Position numbers and translations under genes: made by a program. Under the pieces are notes generated by a model. The model made no database searches and was not told where the DNA came from. It saw only the letters and a list, made by a program, of their open reading frames with translations. From contig NZ_PXOQ01000015.1 of the NCBI RefSeq assembly GCF_003008425.1, forward strand, positions 248,001 to 312,000: a stretch of DNA of 64,000 nt, in the 5' to 3' direction. This stretch comes from Aurantibacter aestuarii. Lineage in GTDB: Bacteria > Bacteroidota > Bacteroidia > Flavobacteriales > Flavobacteriaceae. Shown here one piece after another: positions 9,601-17,565 of this stretch (position 1 is the first letter of the stretch; every line of letters starts with the position of its first letter).

Positions 9601-10000
9601 TTGCGGTTACAGTAATTTCTGTATTATTAGCAAAACGCATAGCGGTTTCTTTAACTACAGCAAATGCTTCAGGTAAGATTTCGTTTAAAACGGTTTCTGT
9701 TGCCGCATAACTTTCATCTTTAATTTTATCAATTTCTTGATAAATGTCTTCGCGACGGTCTATATCTTCGGTAGCGTCTGCTTCGTTTTGAAGTTTTTCA
9801 ATTCTATCGTTAAAAGGTTGTCTTGCCTCAGCAATTTTCCCTTTAAATTCTGCAGTTTTAGCACGTAGTAAGTCGTGAGAAAGTCCAGAAAGAGAACTTT
9901 CAAAAGATTTTACTTTTTCAACTAAAGGCATTATGGACTTTACGTCTTGTTTAGACTTATCGCCTACAAACATTTTTAATACAGAATCTAAGAAACTCAT
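6644..10000 (-). CDS. secA: Preprotein translocase ATPase SecA
   Basis: The motor of the Sec export pathway, driving preproteins through SecYEG. Walker A is MQTGEGKT at about residues 192-199, the DEAD-box equivalent is IVDEVDSVLVDDART, and the second helicase domain holds TNMAGRGTDIKL and RQLRGRAGRQGDPGSSQF. At 1118 residues it is longer than the roughly 900 of E. coli; the extra length lies partly in an insertion in the first nucleotide-binding domain (about residues 330-480), as is usual in Bacteroidetes. The C-terminus lacks the Cys-rich zinc/SecB-binding tail and ends in a small domain (VTIKNVMTGESKDVKYKQ). It appears monocistronic, with its own terminator. Confidence 0.97.
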   Translation of the reverse strand: MSFLDSVLKMFVGDKSKQDVKSIMPLVEKVKSFESSLSGLSHDLLRAKTAEFKGKIAEARQPFNDRIEKLQNEADATEDIDRREDIYQEIDKIKDESYAATETVLNEILPEAFAVVKETAMRFANNTEITVTANEFDRHISGLKDNVTLEGDQAIWANSWDAAGKAITWDMVHYDVQLIGGIAMHQGKIAEMQTGEGKTLVATLPMYLNAIAGKGVHLVTVNDYLAKRDSAWMAPIFEFHGLSVDCIDYHQPNSDARRKAYNADITYGTNNEFGFDYLRDNMSHSPNDLVQRPHHYAIVDEVDSVLVDDARTPLIISGPIPQGDRHEFTELKPKVDDIVSVQRKYLTGVLVEAKKLIAEGDTKEGGFLLLRVYRGIPKNKALIKFLSEEGNKQLLQKTENTYMADNNREMPKVDAELYYVIEEKNNQVELTDKGVEYISGADNPDFFVLPEIGLEIAKIEKLNLSKEEEAEKKEELFKEFGIKSERIHTLSQLLKAYALFEKDNQYVVMDNKVMIVDEQTGRIMDGRRYSDGLHQAIEAKENVKIEDATQTFATVTLQNYFRMYRKLSGMTGTAVTEAGEFWEIYKLDVVEIPTNRPIARKDKEDLVYKTKREKYNAVIDEVTKLSQAGRPVLIGTTNVEISELLGKMLSIRKVPHNVLNAKLHKREADIVAEAGKPGQVTIATNMAGRGTDIKLSEAVKAAGGLAIVGTERHDSRRVDRQLRGRAGRQGDPGSSQFYVSLEDNLMRLFGSERIAKMMDRMGLKEGEVIQHSMISKSIERAQKKVEENNFGVRKRLLEYDDVMNAQREVVYKRRYNALFGERLSVDIANMIYDTAEVISDGNKATNDFKNFEFELIRYFSMSSPISEAEFAKLSALQIAQKVYKEAFAHYKSKMERNAEVAFPVIKNVYETQREQFKRIVVPFTDGVKSIQVVTDLEKAYETNGKQLIVDFEKNISLAIIDDAWKTHLRKMDELKQSVQLAVHEQKDPLLIYKFEAFELFKVMIDTVNKDVISFLFKGELPTQDSSAISEAREVKSKEKLQTQKEEIPNLDERSAQNRQAGQTQPQQQVVETIVRDQPKIGRNDKVTIKNVMTGESKDVKYKQAEPLLKQGTWVIFNN

Positions 10001-10107
10001 TGGTATAATAGTATAAATTCAAAACTTACATTTTGAATATGGATTATTGTTTTATTTAGGTGTTAAATATACGTAGTGTAAAGGATAACCAGAAGTAAAA
10101 ACACAAA

Positions 10108-10133
10108 AAAAGTCCCTAAAAATAGAGACTTTT
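10108..10133 (-). terminator. Weak terminator behind the DUF2795 gene
   Basis: AAAAGTC at 10108-10114 pairs with GACTTTT at 10127-10133, with partial pairing further in. On the minus strand the stem merges into a T-rich run, just past the DUF2795 stop. The stem is short and interrupted, so the call is moderate. Confidence 0.5.
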
Positions 10134-10151
10134 GTTAATAGTTTATGAGAA

Positions 10152-10373
10152 TTAATATTCGTCCTCGTTCCACAGATAATCTTCCTCTGTAGGATAGTCT
10201 GGCCAAATCTCTTCAATTGAATCGTAAGCATCATCTTCATCTTCAATAGATTGAAGATTTTCAACAACTTCTAGTGGAGCTCCTGTACGGATAGCGTAAT
10301 CGATTAATTCATCTTTTGTTGCCGGCCAAGGTGCATCACTTAAATACGATGCTAATTCTAAAGTCCAATACAT
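10152..10373 (-). CDS. DUF2795 domain protein
   Basis: A 73-residue acidic protein starting MYWTLELASYLSDAPWPATK, with a DUF2795-like helical core (KDELIDYAIRTGAPLEVVENL) and a very acidic tail (SIEDEDDAYDSIEEIWPDYP). Bacteroidetes carry a strongly conserved single-copy member of this family; its function is unknown. There is no signal peptide or membrane segment. It has its own promoter and terminator and so is an independent unit between the cobalamin adenosyltransferase and secA. Other frames over this stretch are less conserved in character and are not called. Confidence 0.85.
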   Translation of the reverse strand: MYWTLELASYLSDAPWPATKDELIDYAIRTGAPLEVVENLQSIEDEDDAYDSIEEIWPDYPTEEDYLWNEDEY

Positions 10374-10395
10374 TATTTATATATTTTAATTTTTG

Positions 10396-10426
10396 CAAAA
10401 ATAATTTTTTAGTTTAAGTATGCAAG
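10396..10426 (-). promoter_or_regulatory. Promoter of the DUF2795 gene
   Basis: On the minus strand CTTG (10423-10426) and TATTTTTG (10396-10403, an exact TAnnTTTG) are separated by 19 bases, the normal spacing for the Bacteroidetes primary sigma factor. The start codon lies 22 bases downstream of the -7 box. Confidence 0.6.
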
Positions 10427-10521
10427 TAAAAAGCAATTTATTTTACTGTTATAATTTTGTTAAGAACTCTTTGATACTTAAAACTATAGATTATTAATTT
10501 ATAAGAACGTTGCCAAAAAGT

Positions 10522-11094
10522 TTAGTTTTTTTCTGGAATCCACTTTACTTCATCGGCTTGTAAGTCATGAGACAACTTTCGTGCCAGTACAAAAAGGTAG
10601 TCAGAAAGTCTATTTAAATACTGAAGCGTTTCTGGTAAAAACGGATCCAATTCATAAAGTGCTGTGGCTAAACGTTCTGCGCGTCTGCAAACGCAACGTG
10701 CTATGTGACAATATGACACTGTGGTATGTCCGCCAGGTAATACAAAATGCGTCATTTGTGGTAAGGTTTCATTCATAGAATCCATTTCTTTCTCCAAAAG
10801 CTCAATGTCTTCTGAAGTGATTTTTGGGATATTTAAACGTTCCTTACCATTTTTTAAAGTGGCTTTTTCAGGATCTGTTGCTAAAATAGCACCTACGGTA
10901 AACAACTTATCTTGGATAGTGATTAATGTATTTTTATAATCCTGATGCATGTCTTGGTCGCGAATTAAACCTATATGCGAATTTAATTCATCTACGGTAC
11001 CGTAGCTTTCTATGCGTATGTGGTGTTTTGGAACACGAGTTCCTCCAAAAAGGGCAGTAGTTCCTTTATCTCCAGTTTTAGTATATATTTTCAT
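10522..11094 (-). CDS. PduO-type ATP:cob(I)alamin adenosyltransferase
   Basis: A 190-residue enzyme that transfers the adenosyl group of ATP to cob(I)alamin to make coenzyme B12. The ATP-binding N-terminus is IYTKTGDKGTTALFGGTRV (residues 2-20), followed by RIESYGTVDELNSHIG. The C-terminal RCVCRRAERLATAL and YLNRLSDYLFVLARK complete the PduO/MMAB signature. It should be a cytoplasmic trimer that supplies B12-dependent enzymes such as methylmalonyl-CoA mutase. No other cobalamin gene is in the window; the GlcG-type gene 8 kb away is not evidence of a link. The ATG start fits the family N-terminus exactly. Confidence 0.93.
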   Translation of the reverse strand: MKIYTKTGDKGTTALFGGTRVPKHHIRIESYGTVDELNSHIGLIRDQDMHQDYKNTLITIQDKLFTVGAILATDPEKATLKNGKERLNIPKITSEDIELLEKEMDSMNETLPQMTHFVLPGGHTTVSYCHIARCVCRRAERLATALYELDPFLPETLQYLNRLSDYLFVLARKLSHDLQADEVKWIPEKN

Positions 11095-11202
11095 TTTGTA
11101 TCTATTAACTATTTGCTTTTGGCATTAGCGAGTTAGTTTAACGAAAATAAGGGATGTAATTTTAAAAGTGAAGTGATTTGAGTTAAAATAATAGTAGCGT
11201 TG

Positions 11203-11280
11203 TTATTTGTGTTTTTTATTGTTAATAATAACTAAAATGTAACCAATTATTAATGCGATGATTAACCAATGCCAACTCAT
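11203..11280 (-). CDS. Very small putative membrane protein (25 aa)
   Basis: On the minus strand an ATG overlaps the stop of the ORF before it (ATGA), giving MSWHWLIIALIIGYILVIIN followed by NKKHK and a stop. It has one hydrophobic helix and a basic tail. Translational overlap with its neighbour and the classic single-span layout are the only evidence. It may be a real micro-protein or chance in AT-rich DNA. Confidence 0.35.
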   Translation of the reverse strand: MSWHWLIIALIIGYILVIINNKKHK

Positions 11281-11402
11281 TTTTTAAAACGTCGTTCTAT
11301 TTTCTTCTTCTTATAACTATTTTTATAATTTTTATTCTTCCTCATTGGATTTCCAACAAAAACAGCAATTATTATAGTACCTATTATTAAAAGTCCAATC
11401 AT
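11277..11402 (-). CDS. Small putative membrane protein (41 aa)
   Basis: On the minus strand it starts four bases after the stop of the methyltransferase gene: MIGLLIIGTIIIAVFVGNPM, then a strongly basic tail (KNYKNSYKKKKIERRFKK). It has one membrane helix and a cytoplasmic poly-basic tail. Tight spacing behind the methyltransferase and the ATGA overlap with a second tiny ORF argue for real translation. I do not recognise a family. Confidence 0.45.
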   Translation of the reverse strand: MIGLLIIGTIIIAVFVGNPMRKNKNYKNSYKKKKIERRFKK

Positions 11403-11406
11403 TTTT

Positions 11407-12177
11407 CTATAATCTAATCACAAAATGTTCTCTAGCTTGCTCTTGTCTTATAAATACAAATCCGCACCAAAAACAATCAATAGTCACGGTTACTTTGGGG
11501 TGCGTTTTTATAAGTTCCCAAGCTTCCGTCATCTCCTTAGACCAATAAATATCATCAAAAAGAAAAACAGTATCGTTGTGTGCGTGGTTCAAAAGTTGAT
11601 TAAAATAGGCAATGGTAGCTGTTTTGGTATGATTGCCATCAATATATATCACATCGAATGGGTTCTTTAATGTTGGAATCACTTCAGAAAAATCACCGTT
11701 TAAAACTGTGATATTTTTAGTGTGATGAGCGTCTAAAGAACCAGTAGTAAATGAAGCTATATTTGGGCAACCTTCAATTGTGGTGATTTCTGAATTTTTA
11801 TGTCCTAAATGAAGCGCGTAAGTTGCTATCCCTAAAGATGTTCCTAATTCTAAGACTCGTTCAGCTTTAAAATAGTGGTTTAAGCGATAGAGTAGTTGGG
11901 CTCTTTTAATTGTGCTTCCAGCGCTTCTGGCGATTTCAGAAATCTGCCTTGTGTTACTTTTTGTTATCCGAGAGCCTGGACCTAAGTCCGTTACTGTAAG
12001 TTTAGTATTGTTGTTTAATAACTCTTTTTTGTAGGCTGAAATTTTATTGTAAGCCTCATAGGTTTTCTTGTCATAAAAACATTTAGTCACTAAATTGAAC
12101 ACAAAAGGCGAGTGGACTCCATGCTGATTGGTGGATTTAGCTAAAAATTTAAGATATGATATTATTTGATGAAACAC
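11407..12177 (-). CDS. Class I SAM-dependent methyltransferase (O-methyltransferase-like)
   Basis: A 256-residue Rossmann-type methyltransferase. The SAM-binding motif I is ERVLELGTSLGIATYALHLG (about residues 107-126), followed by the acidic residue in ITTIEG, the DVIYIDGNHT motif around residue 175, and FLFDDIYWS. This arrangement resembles the catechol-type O-methyltransferase/methyltransferase_24 group. The N-terminal NQHGVHSPFVFNLVTKCFYD is shared by a flavobacterial subfamily of unknown substrate. The start is GTG at 12177. Two tiny membrane ORFs follow immediately. Confidence 0.8.
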   Translation of the reverse strand: MFHQIISYLKFLAKSTNQHGVHSPFVFNLVTKCFYDKKTYEAYNKISAYKKELLNNNTKLTVTDLGPGSRITKSNTRQISEIARSAGSTIKRAQLLYRLNHYFKAERVLELGTSLGIATYALHLGHKNSEITTIEGCPNIASFTTGSLDAHHTKNITVLNGDFSEVIPTLKNPFDVIYIDGNHTKTATIAYFNQLLNHAHNDTVFLFDDIYWSKEMTEAWELIKTHPKVTVTIDCFWCGFVFIRQEQAREHFVIRL

Positions 12178-12199
12178 TTTTTAAGCTATTAATTTTAAA

Positions 12200-12241
12200 G
12201 TTCTCGATACGTTTTACTCGTTTCTCGCAAAACACTCGAAC
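12200..12241. repeat. Imperfect palindrome, possible dispersed repeat
   Basis: GTTCTCGA (12200-12207) pairs with TCGAAC (12236-12241) and, inside it, GTTTT (12211-12215) pairs with AAAAC (12229-12233). Sequences with this CTCGAAC/GTTCTCGA look are scattered in intergenic DNA of many flavobacteria, as far as I recall. Only one copy is in this window, so the repeat status is inference. Confidence 0.4.
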
Positions 12242-12273
12242 TGACCATGTTTTTATAATTTAATGTTTTATTT

Positions 12274-12328
<55 letters not shown>

Positions 12329-12333
12329 CACAA

Positions 12334-14196
12334 CTAACTTTCCATTTTTTCAGTTAACTCGAGCCAACGTAATTCTTTTTCTTCAATTTCGTCTAAAATG
12401 GCTTGAACTTTTTCAGAGAGTTTTACTATGTCTTCTTGAGATAAATCTGGATTTAAGAATTTTTTTTCTAATTCAGTTTTATCAAATTCCAAGGATTTGA
12501 TTTTACTTTCTATATTTTTATATTCTTTTTGTTCGTTATAACTTAAAGCAGTGTTACTGTCTTTTTTCCAAGATGATTTTTCAGATGTATTCTGTTTTTC
12601 TTGCGGCTCTGGATCTTTACTGTCGTCGTATGCTCTAAAATCGGAATAATTTCCAGGAAAATCTTCTACAACACCTTGACCTCTAAACACAAACAAGTGG
12701 TCTACAATTTTATCCATAAAGTAACGGTCGTGAGATACTACCATTAAACATCCGGGAAAATCTAACAGAAAGTCTTCAAGGACATTTAGGGTAACAATAT
12801 CCAAATCGTTAGTAGGCTCATCTAGAATTAAAAAATTAGGATTCTGTATTAAAACCGTACATAAATATAAACGTTTACGCTCTCCACCACTTAATTTCTC
12901 GACAAAGTCATATTGTTTTTTACGATCAAAAAGAAAGCGTTCTAGTAATTGTTGCGCGCTAATGGTGCGTCCTTTTTTAAGAGGAATATGGTCGCCAAAT
13001 TCTCTAAGAATATCTATAACTTTTTGTTCTGGTTTTGGTGTAATACCACCTTGTGTATAATAGCCAAATTTAATCGTGTCTCCTGTAATCACTTTACCAG
13101 CATCTGGCTCCATTGTTCCTGTAAGGATATTTAAGAAGGTAGATTTTCCCGTCCCATTTTTACCAATAATACCAATACGGTCACTTTTTTGAAAGTTGTA
13201 ATTAAAATTGTCTAATATAGTTTTGTCTTTAAATGACTTTGATACTTTATGGAACTCTACAATTTTACTACCAAGACGCTCCATATTTAGTTCTAGCTCT
13301 ACCACATGGTCTTTTCTGCGTTGGTGGGCTTTGTGTTTAATATCGGCAAAGTCGTCTATACGGGATTTTGATTTGGTTGTTCTGGCTTTAGGTTGCTTAC
13401 GCATCCAGCCTAATTCTTTTTTATAGAGTTGCTTGGCTTTATTTGTTTCGGTTTCAAACTGCTCGATACGAGCTTCTTTCTTTTCTAAATAATAGCTGTA
13501 ATTACCTTTATAACTGTAAAGTTCCTCATGGTCTAATTCTATAATTTCATTACAGACACGCTCTAAAAAGTAACGGTCGTGCGTCACCATAAAAAGCGTC
13601 ATGTTTTCCTTAGCAAAAAAACTCTCTAGCCATTCAATCATTTCTAAATCTAAGTGGTTGGTTGGCTCATCTAGAATTAATAAATCGGGTTTATTTATTA
13701 AGGCATTAGCTAAAGACAAACGTTTTTTTTGTCCACCAGACATGGTGCTTACTTTTTGCTCTAAGTTGTCCAGTTTTAGTTTAAATAGAATTTGTTTGTA
13801 TTGGGTTTCAAAATCCCAGGCTTGATGTAATTCCATTTGCTCAAACGCTTTTTGATATACATCTTCATCTTCAGGATTAAGAAGTGCTTTTTCGTAATTC
13901 TTTATGACTTTTAGAATATCGTTATCGCTATTAAAAATACTTTCTTCCACAGTCAAATTAGGATCTAAAATAGGCTCCTGAGGTAAAAAAGAAATTTTAA
14001 TATCTTTTCTAAACACAATCTGACCAGAGTCTGGTGCATCTAAACCCGCCAACATATTTAAAATAGAGGTTTTACCCGAACCATTTTTGGCTACAAAAGC
14101 AATTTTTTGATCTTTATGTACACTAAAAGAAACGTCTTTAAACAGCTCTAATTCTCCATAAGATTTTGATATGTTTTCTACATTAAGATAATTCAC
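12334..14196 (-). CDS. ABC-F family ATPase (Uup-like)
   Basis: A 620-residue soluble protein with two ABC cassettes in one chain and no membrane segment, the layout of ABC-F translation factors. The first cassette has AKNGSGKT (about 36-43) and [15 protein letters not shown]; the second has [10 protein letters not shown] (about 343) and [12 protein letters not shown]. Both carry [11 protein letters not shown] Walker B motifs. A charged linker (about 240-310) and a C-terminal coiled coil (about 545-620) fit the Uup subgroup, which acts on ribosomes. The first Walker A begins with Ala where Gly is usual. The start is GTG at 14196. It is divergent from wza. Confidence 0.9.
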
Positions 14197-14251
14197 GCGC
14201 TCTATTTTTTTTGCAAATTAAAGACAATTATTATAAAATAAGGCTTAATGT

Positions 14252-14281
14252 TTTGATATTAGTGCATTAGACTTATATTTG
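14252..14281 (+). promoter_or_regulatory. Promoter of the polysaccharide block
   Basis: TTTG (14252-14255) and TATATTTG (14274-14281, exact TAnnTTTG) are separated by 18 bases, matching the Bacteroidetes housekeeping promoter. The wza start codon follows 22 bases later. This is the best-matching promoter at the head of the 44-kb block. Confidence 0.65.
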
Positions 14282-14303
14282 TGTTTCACAATTTTTTGTT
14301 AAA

Positions 14304-15101
14304 ATGAAAATGAAATTTCTAGTGTCTATTATACTTTGTGCGCTATTTTTAAGCTCATGTATTACTAACAAAGATGTGGTTTATCTACAAGATAAAGGAA
14401 CGGTTGTAGATACTTTAGCTATTAATGCCGCAGCAAAGCCTTACCGATTAAATATAAACGACCAGTTAAAAGTGTCTTTTAAGACTGAGCTTGGGCAAGA
14501 CATTCAAGAAGTTACCAAAATATTTAATGTTACTGAAAAAGAGCCAGGAGATACAGAGCAACAACTATATTTTAGTGGTAACACAATAGATGTTCATGGC
14601 AATATAGAGTTTCCTGTTTTAGGTAAAATTAATGTATTAGGTTATACTTTAGAGGAAGTGGAAGATAAAATTAAAGAGTTACTTTATGAGTATTATTTTC
14701 AAGATGACGTAGAGCTTTATGTTACAGTTAAGCTTCCGGGCTTAAAATACACCACACTAGGAGAAATAGGTTCGAGTGGTCCTAAAGTACTTTATAAAAA
14801 TAGAGTAAATATTATTGAAGCAATTGCCAATGCGGGAGATATTTCTCAAACCGGGGACCGTAAAGATGTTTTAATTGTAAGACAGTACCCGCAAGGTCAA
14901 AAAATACACCATATAGATTTAACAGATATTGCAGCAATGCAATCTGAGTTTTATTATATAAAACCCAATGATATCATTATGGTAAAACCTTTAAAGCGTA
15001 AAGCGCTTGGTGCAGGTCAAACCGCAACCCAAACATTTACTACAATAGCATCTATATTTTCGGTGTTAGTATCTACTTATTTTTTAGCTAGAAATTTATA
15101 A
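14304..15101 (+). CDS. wza: Outer-membrane polysaccharide export lipoprotein (Wza family)
   Basis: A 265-residue lipoprotein with signal MKMKFLVSIILCALFLSSCI (lipidated Cys in LSSC). Polysaccharide export domain: PYRLNINDQLKVSFKTE at about residues 48-64 and VDVHGNIEFPVLGKINVLGY at about 95-115, then an SLBB-like domain (LPGLKYTTLGEIGSSG). It ends in a hydrophobic C-terminal helix (TTIASIFSVLVSTYFLA). It forms the outer-membrane pore through which the finished chain leaves, together with Wzc. Flavobacterial Wza proteins are shorter than the roughly 380 residues of E. coli. It ends one base before wzc and is the first gene of the block. Confidence 0.92.
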   Translation: MKMKFLVSIILCALFLSSCITNKDVVYLQDKGTVVDTLAINAAAKPYRLNINDQLKVSFKTELGQDIQEVTKIFNVTEKEPGDTEQQLYFSGNTIDVHGNIEFPVLGKINVLGYTLEEVEDKIKELLYEYYFQDDVELYVTVKLPGLKYTTLGEIGSSGPKVLYKNRVNIIEAIANAGDISQTGDRKDVLIVRQYPQGQKIHHIDLTDIAAMQSEFYYIKPNDIIMVKPLKRKALGAGQTATQTFTTIASIFSVLVSTYFLARNL

Positions 15102-15102
15102 T

Positions 15103-17556
15103 ATGAGCGATACAGAATCTCAAGAATCAGGGCAATTAAATTTTGACTTTAAAGCGTTTGTGTTTAGAGTTATAAGCTACTGGAAATGGATTGCATTAGC
15201 ACTTATTGTATTTATATATATTGTATATCATCAAAATATAAGACGTGAGTTTCCATATACGTTAAGTTCTCAAATTTCTATTCAAGACGATAAAAACCCT
15301 TTATTTACCTCTAATACCAGTTTAATATTTAATTATGGTGGGATTTCTGGTAAGGTGCAAGAACTGGTTTTAAACTTAAAATCCCGCAAGCATCATGAAA
15401 AAGTTGTGGATAGTTTGGATTTACATTTAAGTTATTTAAAACAGGGTCGTTTCTATAAAACAGATATTTATGGCGCACAACCTTTTCGGTTTATTGAAGC
15501 GGATAGTGCTCAACAAATTCTTAATATTCCTATAAAATTAAGTTTTACCTCAGCAACACGTTTTAGTTTGGAAATAGATTTTGAAGACATTAAATCTATT
15601 TCTACACAAAACTTTATAACCAAAAGAGTTAAATCTTTAAAAGTTACTCCAGGTGTTTTTAAAAAGGAATTTAATTTATACGACGAAATAACTCTGCCAT
15701 TTCTGGCGGGGAAATTTGTTTTAAGACCAGAATATACTTTAAAAAAAGGAGACGAATATTTTATTCAGTTTAGCGAGTTTAATGCAACTGTGACTAGTTT
15801 TAATAGGGCTTTTAATGTATTAAATGACCAAAATTCTCCCTTGTTGACTTTAGTGTTAACCAATAAGAATAAAGCCAAAATAGTCGATTACTTAAACACA
15901 TGTACCTTTATTTTAGAGCGGGACCAATTAATTAAAAAGAATGAATTTGCAACAAAAACAATTGCTTTTATAGATAGCCAACTTGCCAGAGTAAAAGGGC
16001 AGTTAACTACCAATGCAGATTCTTTAAACGACTATAAGCGGAAAAATAAAATATTTGATATAGAACAGGAAAGTACTACGCTTTCTTCTAAAATAGAGGG
16101 TTTAAAAGAACAGAGAGATGCATTAAGAGAGAGTCGTGTTTCTTATGATATTTTAGAAAATTATTTAAAAAGTAGTGACGATTTTACTAATTTTCCAGCC
16201 CCAGCTTTGGAAGGTATTACAGAAGGAAATATATCCTCCAATGTCTCTCAAATCACTGCTTTATCTGTTAGAAAATCTAACTTAGAGAAGTCTTTAAAAA
16301 GTGATGCGGCTGTATTTTCAGATTTAGATAGACAAATTAAAGCGTTAAAAACCGTGTTGTTTGAGAATATTAGCGCAGTTAACAAAACTATAGATAGCCA
16401 AATCCGGTCTATAAATGGTAGAATAAGTAGTTTAGAAAGTACTTTTTCAGTACTGCCAGAACAGCAACAAGAATTACAAGCTATAGAACGCCGTTATTTA
16501 CTAAATGAAGCTACTTACAATTTATATTTAGCAAAACGAGGAGAAGCAGACCTAATAAAAGCCAGTAACGTATCCGACATTCAAATTATAGAACCTGCAA
16601 AGGATACCGGCCAAGGTAAAAACACGGTAAACCTTAATATTAGATATGTTTTTGCTGTGTTTGCGGCATTTATACCATTTGTTTTATTAGGTGCGGTCGT
16701 GACTTTTTTTGATAAGAAATTTCATGCTCCAAAAGATTTAGAAACTGCCACTCAAATACCTCTTTTAGGTGTAGTTGGTAAAAATGAGACTAATAGTAAC
16801 TTAGTTGTGTTTAACAAACCTAAATCACCAATAGCAGAATCCTTTAGAGCTATTAGGTCTAATTTGTCCTTTTTTTATAATCAGAAACAAATTAGTGGAT
16901 CAAAAACGGTTTTGTTAACTTCATCCATAAGTGGAGAAGGTAAGACCTTTTGTTCTATAAACATTGCTACAGTGTTTGCTCTAAGTGAAAAGAAAACGGT
17001 TTTAGTTGGGTTAGATTTAAGAAAGCCTAAAATATTTGATGATTTTGGTTTAACTAATGATATTGGAGCGGTTAACTATTTAATTGGTCAAAAATCTGTT
17101 AAAGAAGTTGTAAAACAAACACAAGTACCAAACCTGGACGTCATCCTTTCAGGACCTATACCACCTAATCCTTCAGAACTTTTAATTGGAGATGCAATTG
17201 AAAATTTAATCAAAGAATTAAAAGAAAATTACGACTACATAATTTTAGATACACCTCCTGTAGGATTAGTAGCAGATGCTTTTGAATTGATAAAATATGT
17301 GGATACGTCTATTTATGTTGCGCGACAAGATTATACAGAACGAAGTATGTTAGACTTAATTAATACAAAATACAATAAAAAAGAAGTTAAGTCTATTAGC
17401 ACCTTATATAATTATTATGACGTTAAAGGACGATATGGTTATGGTTATGGGTATGGGTATGGTTATGGGTATGGCAACTATGCTAACGGATATCATCAAT
17501 TAGAAACAAAACCATCTTTATGGAAGCGTTTAAAAGCAATATTAAAACTAAAATAA
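15103..17556 (+). CDS. wzc: Polysaccharide co-polymerase/tyrosine autokinase (Wzc)
   Basis: An 817-residue inner-membrane protein with a transmembrane helix near residue 30, a long periplasmic coiled-coil region (about 280-480), a second helix near 510-530 (FAVFAAFIPFVLLGAVVTFF), and a cytoplasmic BY-kinase. The kinase has Walker A SSISGEGKTF (about 606-615), Walker A' VLVGLDLRKPK (about 635) and Walker B YIILDTPPVG (about 712). The C-terminus is a tyrosine cluster containing a seven-fold YG repeat. The kinase cycle controls chain length and export with Wza. It is the usual length for the fused proteobacterial/Bacteroidetes type. Confidence 0.93.
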   Translation: MSDTESQESGQLNFDFKAFVFRVISYWKWIALALIVFIYIVYHQNIRREFPYTLSSQISIQDDKNPLFTSNTSLIFNYGGISGKVQELVLNLKSRKHHEKVVDSLDLHLSYLKQGRFYKTDIYGAQPFRFIEADSAQQILNIPIKLSFTSATRFSLEIDFEDIKSISTQNFITKRVKSLKVTPGVFKKEFNLYDEITLPFLAGKFVLRPEYTLKKGDEYFIQFSEFNATVTSFNRAFNVLNDQNSPLLTLVLTNKNKAKIVDYLNTCTFILERDQLIKKNEFATKTIAFIDSQLARVKGQLTTNADSLNDYKRKNKIFDIEQESTTLSSKIEGLKEQRDALRESRVSYDILENYLKSSDDFTNFPAPALEGITEGNISSNVSQITALSVRKSNLEKSLKSDAAVFSDLDRQIKALKTVLFENISAVNKTIDSQIRSINGRISSLESTFSVLPEQQQELQAIERRYLLNEATYNLYLAKRGEADLIKASNVSDIQIIEPAKDTGQGKNTVNLNIRYVFAVFAAFIPFVLLGAVVTFFDKKFHAPKDLETATQIPLLGVVGKNETNSNLVVFNKPKSPIAESFRAIRSNLSFFYNQKQISGSKTVLLTSSISGEGKTFCSINIATVFALSEKKTVLVGLDLRKPKIFDDFGLTNDIGAVNYLIGQKSVKEVVKQTQVPNLDVILSGPIPPNPSELLIGDAIENLIKELKENYDYIILDTPPVGLVADAFELIKYVDTSIYVARQDYTERSMLDLINTKYNKKEVKSISTLYNYYDVKGRYGYGYGYGYGYGYGNYANGYHQLETKPSLWKRLKAILKLK
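17434..17475 (+). repeat. Hexanucleotide repeat (TATGGN) x 7 within wzc
   Basis: Seven in-frame TATGGN units encode Tyr-Gly seven times in the autophosphorylated tail of Wzc. The third codon position varies (GGT/GGG/GGC), but the array is repetitive enough for slippage in steps of two residues without a frameshift. Confidence 0.9.
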
Positions 17557-17565
17557 TAGTTTGAA

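Noticed and set aside
10052-10267. 71-codon ORF overlapping the DUF2795 gene in another frame
   Set aside because: The DUF2795 frame has family conservation, a consensus promoter and a terminator; the other frame does not.
12334-14196. ABC transporter ATPase
   Set aside because: Two cassettes in one soluble chain, no membrane partner nearby and a Uup-like coiled coil point to ABC-F rather than transport.
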